A stretch of 64,000 bases of DNA from Anaerolineales bacterium (GCA_020060625.1 JAGUZU010000115.1:1-64000); one strand, 5' to 3'. Shown: positions 43,137 through 52,364, numbered from the stretch's first letter. Notes: generated by a model not told the origin, from the sequence alone. A program made the numbers and translations.

Positions 43137-45668
43137 ATGGAAATCAGCCTGCCAATCTATCTGGTATCGTTGGGATGTCTGGTTGTCGTGATCGTCGGCA
43201 TTGGCATCCGGTCGTTCATCGAATGGCGAAGACCGGGCGCGCGCACGCTGGGGTTATTGATGCTCTCCATGTCAGTCTGGGCGGGGTTTTACATGCTCGA
43301 AATCATGCACCCGTCCCTGCCCGTAAAGATCGCCGCGAGAAAGATCCTCTATCTTGGAATGTCGCTCTCGCCCGCATTCTGGCTGGGGTTTGCCATCAGG
43401 TACACTGGTTTCGGCAAGTTGTGGTCGAAACGCGGACGTCCGTTTTTCTTTGCCATTCCCGGAACCGTCGCGTTTTTACTGGGAGCCACGAACGAGCGGC
43501 ACAAACTGATCTGGGAAACGATGACCAGCCCCCCCGTCCAGCCCGGGGCGCTCATCCTCGAGCTGGGAGCGGGGTTCTGGATATTTGCCATCATCGCCTG
43601 CATTTTGCTGGGCATCGGCATGGGCGTGTACCTGCTGGTCTTCCTGCAAAGCGAAAAACATCTCCGGGTCAAGACCGGCATTGTCCTGGTCGGCGCGTCG
43701 ATCACTTTTCTGGTAAACATCTTTTTTCTGACAGGGAGGAACCCGCCAACGGTTGACCTCACGCCCCTGTCTTTTATATTCATCGCGCCGTTTCTTGCCT
43801 TCGGCTTCTTTCGGTTCGGGGTGTTCAGCCTGCTGCCGCTTGCCTCCATGATGGTGATGGATCGCCTGCAGGACGCCATCATCGTCGTCAACACAAGCGG
43901 GCACGCCACCGACATCAACCATGCCGCCAGGGAACTGCTGGGAATCGAGACGATCCAGGAAGGGACACCCGTCTTCGACATCCTGCCGCAGCCTGAACGC
44001 TTCAAAGCGATTTGGGATTCGCCCAACACGGTTTTGAAATTGGAACTTAAACGAGGCGGGATTGCCAACTGGTACGAAACAAGCGTCATGCGATTGCAGA
44101 GCGACGGGCAGATTTCCCTGGGGTGGGTGATTGTCCTGCACGACATTACCGCCGAGCAATTGCTTCTCAAAGCCGAAAAACGGCGTTCGCAGCAGCTCGC
44201 GCTGCTGGAAGAGACCGGCAGGACCCTCGCCGATAGTTTCGACGAGAAGGAAATCCTTCAGCGCGCCGTCAACATGATCATCCAGCGCTTCAGATACCCG
44301 GAAGCCGCCATCTCCATATTAACGGAAGACAACATGCTTGAAGTGTCCGTCATCGCCGGAACAGCCGACTTCGGCTATCAACCGGGCTTCCGGCAGGAGA
44401 TGGACGCCGGCATCATCGGGCATACCGCAAACATCCAGCGCACCTACGTCTCCGACCACGTTGCCAGCGACCCCTATTATTTCTCGAATGACATGCACTT
44501 CGGCTCCGCCATTTGCACGCCGATCTGGAAGCAGGGAAAACTCTACGGCGTGCTGTACGTGGAAAGCGCCGAACCAGTAACCTTCGACGATCTCGATGTA
44601 AAAACCCTCGAGACCTTTTCCAGCCAGATTTCCGCCTCCCTGCAAAGAGCATCCCTCCATGCCGAAACACAGGAAAGCCTGCGCGCCCTCTTTGCAATGC
44701 AGACCATTTCAAAATCCATTGCCAGTTCGCTCGATCTTGAAACGATAGCCGGGCGGGTCGTCCATGGATTAAAAGAAGCGTTCGGGTATTCGCATGTCAG
44801 CATCTACCTTCTGGAGGACGACTACCTGAATCTAGTCACCGAAGTCGGCTACCCCGAAGAATTGACCATCGAAAAGATACACATCAGCCAGGGCGTCATT
44901 GGACGCGCGATCCGCACAAAAACGGTGCAATTCATCGAAGATACAACAAAAGAAAACGTATTCCTGAAAGCGGACGACAACATCGCCAGCGAAATCTGCA
45001 TTCCCCTCCTGAAAGAGAATGCCGTATTGGGCGCGCTGAACGTCGAATCCAACAACATGCGCAAACTGACCCAAACCGACGTCAGCCTCCTTTCCACCCT
45101 TGCCAGCCCGATCGCAATCGCAGTGGATAACGCCCGACTCCACGCCCAGGTTAAAAAACTCGCCACCACCGACGCCGTCACCGGGCTTGCAAACCGCCGC
45201 GTTTTCGAAGAGACCCTGGTCGCCGAAGTCGAGCGGGCGCGCCGCCTGGGAATGAACGTCTCCCTCGTCATCTTCGACATCGATTCCTTCAAGGAATACA
45301 ACGATACCTACGGGCATCCCGCCGGGGACACCCGCCTGAAAGCCATGGCGAAAATGATCCAGAAAAAACTGCGCAGTTACGATCTTGCCGCCCGATACGG
45401 AGGCGATGAATTCGCCATCATCCTTTCGAATACAGACCGGAAAGACGCGCTGGCATTCGCACAGCGACTCCACGAAGCCTCGCAAGTTGGTTCTCCGCAT
45501 CCGCCCCAAAATGGGCTGGGCGTGCCGGGCTATACCCTGAGCATGGGAATTGCAACCTTCCCCGACGATGCAAAGACCCACGCCGAACTGCTCGTCGCCG
45601 CCGACAATGCCGCGCTCAGGGCAAAACACCTTGGAAAAAACCGCATCCAACCCGCCTCCGAACTTTGA
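43137..45668 (+). CDS. 7TM-PAS-GAF-GAF diguanylate cyclase
   Basis: 843 residues. N-terminal seven-helix sensor of the HisKA_7TM type (about 5-235), PAS (about 245-365, RLQDAIIVVNTSGHATDINHAA), GAF 1 (about 375-515), GAF 2 (about 530-675), GGDEF domain (about 690-843). The active site is intact (ARYGGDEFAIIL) and an inhibitory RxxD site (RSYD) lies five residues before it. So it should make cyclic di-GMP with product inhibition. Ends one base before lysA. Confidence 0.93.
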   Translation: MEISLPIYLVSLGCLVVVIVGIGIRSFIEWRRPGARTLGLLMLSMSVWAGFYMLEIMHPSLPVKIAARKILYLGMSLSPAFWLGFAIRYTGFGKLWSKRGRPFFFAIPGTVAFLLGATNERHKLIWETMTSPPVQPGALILELGAGFWIFAIIACILLGIGMGVYLLVFLQSEKHLRVKTGIVLVGASITFLVNIFFLTGRNPPTVDLTPLSFIFIAPFLAFGFFRFGVFSLLPLASMMVMDRLQDAIIVVNTSGHATDINHAARELLGIETIQEGTPVFDILPQPERFKAIWDSPNTVLKLELKRGGIANWYETSVMRLQSDGQISLGWVIVLHDITAEQLLLKAEKRRSQQLALLEETGRTLADSFDEKEILQRAVNMIIQRFRYPEAAISILTEDNMLEVSVIAGTADFGYQPGFRQEMDAGIIGHTANIQRTYVSDHVASDPYYFSNDMHFGSAICTPIWKQGKLYGVLYVESAEPVTFDDLDVKTLETFSSQISASLQRASLHAETQESLRALFAMQTISKSIASSLDLETIAGRVVHGLKEAFGYSHVSIYLLEDDYLNLVTEVGYPEELTIEKIHISQGVIGRAIRTKTVQFIEDTTKENVFLKADDNIASEICIPLLKENAVLGALNVESNNMRKLTQTDVSLLSTLASPIAIAVDNARLHAQVKKLATTDAVTGLANRRVFEETLVAEVERARRLGMNVSLVIFDIDSFKEYNDTYGHPAGDTRLKAMAKMIQKKLRSYDLAARYGGDEFAIILSNTDRKDALAFAQRLHEASQVGSPHPPQNGLGVPGYTLSMGIATFPDDAKTHAELLVAADNAALRAKHLGKNRIQPASEL

Positions 45669-45669
45669 C

Positions 45670-46962
45670 ATGAATCGACTTGACCTCTTCCCCATCTCCA
45701 CAAAAATCAAAAATGACCGTCTGACCGTCGCCGGGCATGATCTCGCCGAACTTGCAGAAAAGAACGGGACGCCGCTCTATGTATATGACCGCGCCACGCT
45801 CGACGACGCCGCTTTGGGATATAAATCCGCGCTCGCTTCATCCTACCCGGAGCCTGCCTCTGTGACCTATGCCGGGAAGGCATTCCTCTGCCTCGCCCTC
45901 GCGCAATGGACTCAGTCGCATGGATTGACCGTTGATTGCACCGGCGAAGGGGAGATTGCCATTGCCGCGGCGGCTGGTGTTCCGCGAGAAAATATTCTGG
46001 CGCATGGGGTCAATAAATCGAACGAAGATTTGAAAGCGGCAAAAAAACATGCTGGAATAATCGTGGTGGATAACCTCAGTGAATTAAACCGAATTACCAA
46101 TTTACCAATTACCAATCCACCAACTCTATGGCTCCGCCTCCTCCCCGGAGTCTCAGTCACCACCCACCACGCCCACACACAGACGGGTCATCAAGAAAGC
46201 AAATTCGGCATGACGCGCGGAGAAATTCTCGAAGCGGCGAATTTGTGCAGAGAAAATAATTTGCCGTTGAATGGAATCCACTTTCACCAAGGTTCCAACT
46301 TCCGCGACCCGGAGCCGTTGATTCCCGCCATTGAAATGGCGCTCGACCTTGCAAAAGAAATCGGCTTTTCAGGCGAGTGGCATTTCTGCCCCGGCGGCGG
46401 CTGGGGCGCGGCATATCATGAAGATGAATTGCCGCATCCTTCCATTGAAAGTTATGTGCGCGGAATTGCGGAAGCCGTCATCGAAGGCTGTCAGTCGCGC
46501 GGGCTTGACCTGCCTCATTTGCACCTCGAGCCGGGGCGCAGCCTCGTGGCGCGGGCGGGGGTGGCGGTCTATCGCGTTGGGGCGGTCAAAAAACGCGGCG
46601 ACAAAACCTGGCTGCTCACTGATGGCGGCATGGCGGACAATCCGCGGTTCGCGCTTTATGGGGCGGGATATTCTTGTTTAACGGTATCAGGCGTCGGCGG
46701 GGAAAGAAGCGGGAAAGTATCCATTGCGGGACCGTATTGCGAGTCCGGGGATATTGTCATCGAAGATTTGCCCATGCCCAAAATCAAAGCGGGAGATTTG
46801 ATTGCCATCCCGGTGGCGGGGGCGTATCATTTGAGCATGTCGTCCAATTACAACGGGGCGCGCAGACCTGCGGTTATCTGGTTGGAAGAAAGGGATGCGA
46901 GGCTGATCCAGCGCAGGGAGACGACGGATGATTTGCTGCGACGCGACCTGCCGCTGGGTTAG
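45670..46962 (+). CDS. lysA: Diaminopimelate decarboxylase
   Basis: 430 residues from the ATG at 45670; the track's start is within the cyclase gene. PLP lysine lies in SVTYAGKAFLCLALAQ. GIHFHQGSNFRDPEPL and HLEPGRSLVARAG (usual EPGR) are active-site motifs. Makes lysine from meso-diaminopimelate. The segment NRITNLPITNPPTLW is encoded by repeated TTACCAATT words (46090-46122) and appears inserted in a surface loop. Some related pyridoxal decarboxylases act on other substrates, but the match is good. Confidence 0.9.
   Translation: MNRLDLFPISTKIKNDRLTVAGHDLAELAEKNGTPLYVYDRATLDDAALGYKSALASSYPEPASVTYAGKAFLCLALAQWTQSHGLTVDCTGEGEIAIAAAAGVPRENILAHGVNKSNEDLKAAKKHAGIIVVDNLSELNRITNLPITNPPTLWLRLLPGVSVTTHHAHTQTGHQESKFGMTRGEILEAANLCRENNLPLNGIHFHQGSNFRDPEPLIPAIEMALDLAKEIGFSGEWHFCPGGGWGAAYHEDELPHPSIESYVRGIAEAVIEGCQSRGLDLPHLHLEPGRSLVARAGVAVYRVGAVKKRGDKTWLLTDGGMADNPRFALYGAGYSCLTVSGVGGERSGKVSIAGPYCESGDIVIEDLPMPKIKAGDLIAIPVAGAYHLSMSSNYNGARRPAVIWLEERDARLIQRRETTDDLLRRDLPLG
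46090..46122. repeat. TTACCAAT words inside lysA
   Basis: GAATTACCAATTTACCAATT ACCAATCCACC: three to four tandem words coding for ITNLPITNPP. Similar in style to the intergenic word arrays. Confidence 0.55.
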
Positions 46963-47636
46963 CCGCGTTCGACCATTTGCGCCAATCCTTTGCGGTCGGT
47001 CAGCACAAATTCGGTGCGGGTGACTTCGATCAGTTTCTTATCCGAAAAACTGTAGAGCGCGCGGCAGACCATTTCGCGGGTGGTGCCGATGTGCGCCGCC
47101 ATTTCGTCGAGCGTTAAATGGCGGGAGATGGCAGCATCGCCGGCTGTATCGAAGTTTTCGAGCAGGAGCCGCGCCAGCCTGCCCGCCACCGGATGAAAAG
47201 CCAGTCCCTCCAAAATTTCACTGGCGCGCTCCATACGACCCGCCATCAGTCGGCTGAGTTCCCAGGAGGCTTTTCCGTTGCGAAACAGGAGGGGGAGGAT
47301 ATCCTGCCGCGCCCAAAGATAAAGCGAGCTATCTTCGCGCGCTTCCAGCGTGACGGGCATGGGGGCTTCGTCGTGGAAGAACGCCATCCCCCAAAACAAC
47401 TCGCCCGCGCCAAAGGACGCCACGCGCAGAACGCGCCCCTCGCCCGATTCTTTCACCGCTTCGATCACCCCGTTTTTCACCAATAAAAGATAAGCCCACA
47501 CGTCTCCATACAGGATGATCTTTTCGCCCTTTAAATAGGAACGGGTGGATGCCAATCGCGACGCCTCCTCCAAATCAGAGTCGGAGAATGCGGTAAAGAC
47601 GGGGTTTTTCAGAAGGAAATCGGGAAGATGCTTCAT
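46959..47636 (-). CDS. Crp/Fnr-family regulator 1
   Basis: 225 residues. A cNMP-type effector domain (about 10-125, with GEKIILYGDVWAYLLLVKNGVIEAV) and a C-terminal winged helix. The recognition helix reads TTREMVCRALYSF. Its Arg, Glu and second Arg match the R-E-x3-R set that reads TGTGA half-sites in E. coli CRP. No Fe-S cysteine cluster is present, so it is not FNR-like in sensing; no ligand can be named. Converges on lysA with overlapping stops; 44 bases downstream of regulator 2. A good candidate for the operators at 52977, 54682 and 58349. Confidence 0.9.
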   Translation of the reverse strand: MKHLPDFLLKNPVFTAFSDSDLEEASRLASTRSYLKGEKIILYGDVWAYLLLVKNGVIEAVKESGEGRVLRVASFGAGELFWGMAFFHDEAPMPVTLEAREDSSLYLWARQDILPLLFRNGKASWELSRLMAGRMERASEILEGLAFHPVAGRLARLLLENFDTAGDAAISRHLTLDEMAAHIGTTREMVCRALYSFSDKKLIEVTRTEFVLTDRKGLAQMVERG

Positions 47637-47680
47637 CGGTAAACCTCCTAACGGAAGGAATTTCAGCGCATGAGTAAATT

Positions 47681-48361
47681 TTACTCGACCCCAACCAGAC
47701 GCTCCAACGCCTCCCGATCATGCAGAGTAATGCTGGCGCGCGTCACATGGAGTAGCCCATCCCGCTGAAGTTGATAAAGAGTGCGGCACACCACCTCGGG
47801 AGAGGAAGCCACCATGGACGCGATCTGGTCGAGGGTCAAATCGCGCTGCGCTGAAGTCTCCGAAACAGGCACTTGTTCCAACAGTAATTTTGCCAGCCGA
47901 TTTGTGACCGGGTGAAAAGCGAGATCGAAGATCGTCTCCCGCCGCTTGCGGATCAATTTTATCTGGCGGGCGACCAGGGCGCGGATGGCGTCGTGATTTT
48001 CAAATAGGATGTTTAGAACCTCTTCGCCATCCCACTGATAAACAATGCTTTCCTGAACCGCCTCCATTGTCGAAGGCATGGGACCTCCATCGAAAAGCGT
48101 GTGCGCCCAAAATTCCTCCTGCTCCTCCCAGGTGGAAACCACGTAGCTCCGTCCGTCTGGCGAATGGATAACGGAGCGCAGTCTGCCGGATGAGATGAAC
48201 AACACGTTCGTCCAATCGTCCCCCTGCCAGAAAAGGGTTTCATCGCGTTTGAGAACCCGCCGAACAGCAAGCGAAACCAGTCGTTCCTTCTGGCTGGCTG
48301 TAAATTTCCCCAACACCTCGGCATTTTCCAATAAGTCGGACAGCGGGCGCATGGTTCTCAT
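47681..48361 (-). CDS. Crp/Fnr-family regulator 2
   Basis: 226 residues. Effector domain (about 12-130, DETLFWQGDDWTNVLFISSGRLRSVIH) and winged helix with the recognition helix SSPEVVCRTLYQL; Pro replaces the first Arg of the CRP triad, so its DNA preference may differ from regulator 1. The two regulators share a common plan and probably one transcript. Upstream lies an inverted repeat TTTGTCA-N8-TGACAAA that may be its own operator. Confidence 0.88.
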   Translation of the reverse strand: MRTMRPLSDLLENAEVLGKFTASQKERLVSLAVRRVLKRDETLFWQGDDWTNVLFISSGRLRSVIHSPDGRSYVVSTWEEQEEFWAHTLFDGGPMPSTMEAVQESIVYQWDGEEVLNILFENHDAIRALVARQIKLIRKRRETIFDLAFHPVTNRLAKLLLEQVPVSETSAQRDLTLDQIASMVASSPEVVCRTLYQLQRDGLLHVTRASITLHDREALERLVGVE

Positions 48362-48381
48362 TCCTTTCGAAATATGAGGCG

Positions 48382-48403
48382 TTTGTCACAAATTCTTGAC
48401 AAA
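48382..48403. promoter_or_regulatory. Inverted repeat upstream of regulator 2
   Basis: TTTGTCA - CACAAATTCT region - TGACAAA: 7-bp arms, 8-base spacer, 21 bases before the regulator 2 start. Resembles Crp/Fnr-type operators in size and symmetry, but differs from TGTGA-N6-TCACA. Confidence 0.4.
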
Positions 48404-48446
48404 AGTCAAGGCAGGAGAGAGGGAAGTTGGATACGATATACACATA

Positions 48447-48497
48447 GCGCGGCAAGCCGCAGCCAAAGTAAGTCGGATTGGCAATCCGACTTACGCG
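48447..48497. repeat. REP-like double hairpin
   Basis: GCGGC-AA-GCCGC (48449-48460) followed by GTAAGTCGGATT-GGC-AATCCGACTTAC (48468-48494), a perfect 12-bp stem. Lies between the divergent regulator 2 and family A1 genes. Confidence 0.85.
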
Positions 48498-48590
48498 CAA
48501 AATCTTCGCGGTAGGCGTAGTTTTTACAGAGCAATACTATATTATCATACCCTGAACGTTATCCAGGGCAATCATAAAAACGGAGGATAA

Positions 48591-49475
48591 ATGTTACTTT
48601 CCACATCCCGCCAGGTACGTCTCGCAGTCGTCACCCTTGTGGTGATTGCCGCAATTCTCATGATTGCGGTCATTCCGTTCATCGGGTTTGACATGGTCAA
48701 CCCGATTGTCCAGGGACAACAAGCCCGCATCGAAAAGTTCAAGGCAGAAGGAACCCCGGAAATGGCGGTTCAAGCCGCGCTGTTGGAACTGACAGTCTGG
48801 CTGGTTTCTTTCTTCTACCCGTTCTGGAGTGTGCTTTCATTGGCAGCCGGTATTGCGCTATTGGTGATTGCCAAAGACCTCTATAACGGAGAGAAATGGG
48901 CGCGCGGATTTGCTTTGTTATGCCTGGCAATCCCGGCAATGGGCGGCGCGTACATGATCGTGCCGTGGATGAACTTCGTCGGAAGTGTGAAGGGCGGATT
49001 CCCGCCAGCGGTCATTATCATGTCAATTGGCCTGATCCCGTACTTCGCCCTGCTCCTGCTAGAAAAGGGTGACTGGATGCAGAAAGTTGTGGACTTCCTG
49101 GTCTTCCTGATGCTGGGAGTTATCTCCGCTGAATCCTTTGCCAACGGGCACGCCGCCTTCCGAATCCTTTATGGACACCCGAAGCGGCCTCTCTTTGCCG
49201 AGGACATTTCCATCACCTATGTCGGCTGGCTGGGACTGTGGATCAGCGCGGCATTGACCATTGCAGCCATCTACCTGCTTGGCAATCGCAAACTCTCCGG
49301 CTGGTATTATGCCTATATTGGCGCGTGGGTGGCCATTATTGCTGGCGGCGCCACACACTACGTCCGCCATGCTACCAATGACTACCTCTACAACGTGCTA
49401 ATGGGAGTGAGTCTAGTTGTCATGCTTCTCATCCCTGTTTTCAAGCAACGCCTGTTGAAAGAGTATTCAGGCTAG
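48591..49475 (+). CDS. Uncharacterised membrane protein, family A (copy 1)
   Basis: 294 residues, about eight membrane helices, preceded by GGAGG. Not a family I recognise. It is clearly related to the protein at 54729: both share MIAV-PF in helix 1, a G(G/I)IALL helix followed by GE(K/E)W, a G(G/A)-(M)-P(W/Y)-(N/S)FV segment, a H-A-F element and a (K/R)(K/L)SGW(Y/W) block. Shared histidines (SFANGHAAFRILYGHP) could bind a cofactor, but that is speculation. Followed by a terminator. Divergent from the Crp pair. Confidence 0.8.
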   Translation: MLLSTSRQVRLAVVTLVVIAAILMIAVIPFIGFDMVNPIVQGQQARIEKFKAEGTPEMAVQAALLELTVWLVSFFYPFWSVLSLAAGIALLVIAKDLYNGEKWARGFALLCLAIPAMGGAYMIVPWMNFVGSVKGGFPPAVIIMSIGLIPYFALLLLEKGDWMQKVVDFLVFLMLGVISAESFANGHAAFRILYGHPKRPLFAEDISITYVGWLGLWISAALTIAAIYLLGNRKLSGWYYAYIGAWVAIIAGGATHYVRHATNDYLYNVLMGVSLVVMLLIPVFKQRLLKEYSG

Positions 49476-49493
49476 CCGCATTCTCCTTTGCAG

Positions 49494-49530
49494 CCCGGGT
49501 CCAGAGCCGACTGGTCCCGGGTTTGCTTTT
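49494..49530 (+). terminator. Terminator after family A1
   Basis: CCCGGGTCCAG - AGCCGA - CTGGTCCCGGG with 10 of 11 pairs, then TTTGCTTTT. Confidence 0.75.
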
Positions 49531-49539
49531 AACATCTCA

Positions 49540-49956
49540 TCATCCCAACACCCGCGCCCGCTGGTGCATTTTGACAGCAGGAAATAGGAACAGCAATCCA
49601 CTCAAAGCCAGCATGGACAAATCCAGCCAGGGGTCGAGCAAGCCGCTTCCCAGGACGGCGTGATTCATCAAGTCCTGAGCATAGGTCAGCGGGGAGTTGG
49701 ATTCTTCGGGAACCAGCCCGATCTGCCGTTTGGCGGGATACGCGTCGCGGGACAGGTCATGCCCGTTGACCAGGATCCGCCCCTCGGTCGGGGTGAGAAG
49801 CGTGGTCAACATCCGCTGGGTGGTCGTCTTCCCCGCGCCGTTCGGTCCGAGAAATCCGAAGATCTCGCCCTGTTCGACGGTGAAGTTGATGTGGTCCACC
49901 GCCAGGAATTTATCATAGTATTTGGTCAGGTTTTCTACTTCGATGGCATGGGTCAT
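49540..49956 (-). pseudogene. ABC transporter remnant: ATPase start fused to permease end
   Basis: 138 residues. The first 90 are an ABC ATPase N-terminus (Walker A GPNGAGKTTTQRML) up to KRQIGLVPEESN. From SPLTYAQDLMNHAVLGSGLLDPWLDLSML onward the sequence is the C-terminal end of an ABC-2 type permease, including its last membrane helix (LSMLALSGLLFLFPAVKM). Walker B, the LSGGQ signature and most of the permease are missing. One deletion spanning two adjacent genes while keeping the frame explains this. It cannot be a working ATPase. Overlaps the methyltransferase stop by four bases. Confidence 0.85.
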
Positions 49957-50570
49957 GATTCGTTTTCTTTCTCCCCACTTCCTATGGGAGAGGGGTCGGG
50001 GGTGAGGACTTTCTCCGCAATCACCCAGGCGTTGAATTTGCTCGTTTCGATACGCACGCGGGCATTGGGGTAATTCAGCAGTTCGGCAATACGCGGCGGG
50101 GAGAGGAAATGACTGCGCATCAGCGCGAGTTTTTCGGCAAGGGCAAGCAGTTTCACACCGAAGAGACGCAGGTCGGGTTCTTCGATGACGAGCCGCCCGC
50201 CAGGCTGGAGCGTGCGCCAGAGTTCATCCAGCGTGCCGCGCTGGTCGCAGACGTGATGAAGCGCGTCCACCATGATGATGCGGGCGAAGGTTTCATCGTC
50301 GAAGGGCAGTTTTTCGGTGTGCGAGCAGACAGGGCGCAAACCGTCTTTTCGGCGGGCTTCGGAAAGCATTTTGCAAGACATATCCGCCACAATAACAGAG
50401 TCGGCTTTGCCATTCATGAATTGCGCGACGCGCCCTGTGCCGCCGCCCGCGTCGAGCAGCGCTCCAGAGACAGGCAGGTCTGCGAACTTCCACATCTCCT
50501 GCGGGTCTTTGGGCGGGATGAAGGTTTCGTAGATGGGCGCGAGAAAATCGAAATGATCGAAGATGGGCAT
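49953..50570 (-). CDS. SAM-dependent methyltransferase
   Basis: 205 residues. Class I fold: ALLDAGGGTGRVAQFM (motif I), ADMSCKMLSEARRK, LPFDDETFARIIMVDALHHVCDQ and GGRLVIEEPDLR. The closest pattern is the UbiE/COQ5-like group; substrate unknown. The C-terminus (VLTPDPSPIGSGEKENES) is encoded by a CTCACCCC-type repeat at 49970-50011, so the native end was replaced or extended by the element. Transcribed with the hydrolase upstream (gap nine bases). Confidence 0.88.
   Translation of the reverse strand: MPIFDHFDFLAPIYETFIPPKDPQEMWKFADLPVSGALLDAGGGTGRVAQFMNGKADSVIVADMSCKMLSEARRKDGLRPVCSHTEKLPFDDETFARIIMVDALHHVCDQRGTLDELWRTLQPGGRLVIEEPDLRLFGVKLLALAEKLALMRSHFLSPPRIAELLNYPNARVRIETSKFNAWVIAEKVLTPDPSPIGSGEKENES
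49970..50011. repeat. CTCACCCC-type repeat forming the methyltransferase C-terminus
   Basis: Minus strand CTCACCCCCGACCCCTCTCC followed by CATAGGAAGTGGGGAGAAAG; same family as 14956-14994 and 59053-59104. It supplies the last codons of the methyltransferase. Confidence 0.85.
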
Positions 50571-50579
50571 GGGGTTTCC

Positions 50580-51395
50580 TTAACTCAGGCTCTCATGCAA
50601 AAACCCGCCGACCTGCTGCCAGAATTGCGGATGGGTGTTGCAGTCGCTGTGTCCTTTGCCGGGGACGATCCACAAGCGCGTCTTATCGGGACTTCCAGCG
50701 GCATGCAGCGCCCGAGCCTGCTCCAACGGGACGGTTTCGTCGTTCTCGCCGTGAACGATGAGGAAGTCCGCCTTCGATTTGGGGAGATTGTTGAGCGGGG
50801 CAATGGTATCGAAATCCAGCCCATAGCGGCGGCGCATGTATGCCAGCAGGAACGACGCGGCAAAGGCTGGCACGCGCCGCTTGCGGAACTCATACTTCAT
50901 CACTGCCACCGGGTGCGAGATCGCGCCCACGGTGACGACGCAGCGAATCCGTTCATCCCAGCCTGCGGCGTTGATGGCGGCTCCCCCGCCGACGGAAAGA
51001 CCGAGGACGCCTATTCCGTTGGAATCGAGCCGGCGGTTTTGCAAAAAACCCACAGCGGACAAGACATCCTGCGAAAACGTGCCGACGGTGGGATGTTCGA
51101 CGGGGGAACTGCTGCCATGATTGCGGGCGTCGAAAGCCAGCAGGTTATACCCCAACGGAGACAACGCCTGGATGTAAGGCAGGGTACGCGCAAGGTTGCG
51201 CCCCCAACCATGCAGCAGAATCAAGGTGGGCGCGGCAGGCGTGGATGGAATCCACCAGCCGTATAAATGCGCTCCGTCCGTGGCGGGAATTTTTACTTCA
51301 TCGAACGGCAAGCCGTATTTTTCAGGTGTGACGCGATGCGGTTCGATTTTGTACTCGTACATGCGGTCAATCAGAGAGTCTAAAAAGAATTTCAT
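50580..51395 (-). CDS. Alpha/beta hydrolase
   Basis: 271 residues. LILLHGWGRNLARTLPYIQAL (oxyanion region), LLAFDARNHGSS, nucleophile elbow GVLGLSVGGGAA, later Asp in LIVHGENDETVPLEQA, and His in GKGHSDCN. A signal-anchor is not evident. Resembles Bem46/YqkD-like hydrolases. Substrate unknown. Upstream of the methyltransferase and downstream of the PIG-L gene on the same strand. Confidence 0.88.
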   Translation of the reverse strand: MKFFLDSLIDRMYEYKIEPHRVTPEKYGLPFDEVKIPATDGAHLYGWWIPSTPAAPTLILLHGWGRNLARTLPYIQALSPLGYNLLAFDARNHGSSSPVEHPTVGTFSQDVLSAVGFLQNRRLDSNGIGVLGLSVGGGAAINAAGWDERIRCVVTVGAISHPVAVMKYEFRKRRVPAFAASFLLAYMRRRYGLDFDTIAPLNNLPKSKADFLIVHGENDETVPLEQARALHAAGSPDKTRLWIVPGKGHSDCNTHPQFWQQVGGFLHESLS

Positions 51396-51417
51396 GGCTG
51401 GCTCCAGTGGGAAGATG

Positions 51418-52140
51418 TCAGTTCTCCAACCAGTTCAGTATATCGAAGATTTTCCCATCTGCCGCAGGGCGGGAATCCGCCAGACAAAAATGTTCCACGC
51501 CGAGGAAGAGACGCTGCCGCGCTTCGGGCGCTTCCAGGATGGGCGACTCGCCGGACTGCGTGCGATGACAACGGATGGCGGACATCTTGGCGTTCCAAAC
51601 CGCTGAAACATCCACCGTCAGCGCGATGGATTCATCGGACACGGCGCGGATTTGCTTCATGCCCAGGCTCTCCGCCAGCGAGCGCGGCACAGCCAGCGTG
51701 TAAAGCGCGGCGACTTCTTCGGCGCGGCGGAAGGCTTCGGCGGCGGCTTGCCCTATGGAGATGTGGTCGGGATGACCCGAAAGACCGTCCGCGCCAAAGG
51801 TCAACATCACCTGCGGGCGAGTTTCTTTCACGACTTGCAGGATTTGCGCGGCGAGTCCTTCGGGGTCGGCTTCGGCAAGTTGCCCGTCCTGATAGTCGAG
51901 CAGAATGGGCGGGAGCAACCCCAGCGCGGCGCAGGCGCAACGCAGTTCCGCTTCGCGCACGGCGGTCAATTCATCGAGCGAGCAAAGCGGCGGATTTCCG
52001 CGTGACCCCGCCTGCCCGCGCGTGGCGGTCAGAACCTGGACGCGCGCGCCGCGACGAGCAAGCAGGGCGAGAGTCCCTCCGGAGCGGAAGGACTCATCGT
52101 CGGGGTGGGCGAAGACTGCCAGCAGATTTGCGCCGGTCAT
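51418..52140 (-). CDS. PIG-L family deacetylase
   Basis: 240 residues from the ATG at 52140 (MTGANLLAVFAHPDDES); the track's longer ORF enters the next gene. Zinc motifs AHPDDE and HPDH (GLSGHPDHISIG) are intact. The family deacetylates N-acetylglucosamine-linked compounds such as mycothiol or bacillithiol precursors. Exact substrate not clear. Its start overlaps the stop of the small membrane protein by four bases. Confidence 0.92.
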   Translation of the reverse strand: MTGANLLAVFAHPDDESFRSGGTLALLARRGARVQVLTATRGQAGSRGNPPLCSLDELTAVREAELRCACAALGLLPPILLDYQDGQLAEADPEGLAAQILQVVKETRPQVMLTFGADGLSGHPDHISIGQAAAEAFRRAEEVAALYTLAVPRSLAESLGMKQIRAVSDESIALTVDVSAVWNAKMSAIRCHRTQSGESPILEAPEARQRLFLGVEHFCLADSRPAADGKIFDILNWLEN

Positions 52141-52364
52141 GATTTGACTTGCGCGCCCTTTCGTTTCCACTTTGTCCAGTATGGCAGCAGCCATAGATAC
52201 GTGCCGCTGATCGCCATGATGATCATAAATACAGCCTGTATCCGCTGCGCGGTATCGCCAAGCGGTGTGCCGCGCATGAAGATGACGGTCAGCAGTAGTG
52301 TAACGAAAGGCAGTACCAGCCAGCGGTGAAACCTGCGAAACCATTTGTTTAGAAATTTGTTCAT
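52137..52364 (-). CDS. Small two-helix membrane protein
   Basis: 75 residues, two membrane helices (LVLPFVTLLLTVIFMRG and IQAVFMIIMAISGTYLWLLPYW). The start FLNKWFRRFHRWLVLPFV resembles the first helix of PepSY-associated proteins, but the PepSY domain is absent. Function unknown. Lies between the MarR regulator and the PIG-L gene in a tight run. Confidence 0.72.
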   Translation of the reverse strand: MNKFLNKWFRRFHRWLVLPFVTLLLTVIFMRGTPLGDTAQRIQAVFMIIMAISGTYLWLLPYWTKWKRKGAQVKS

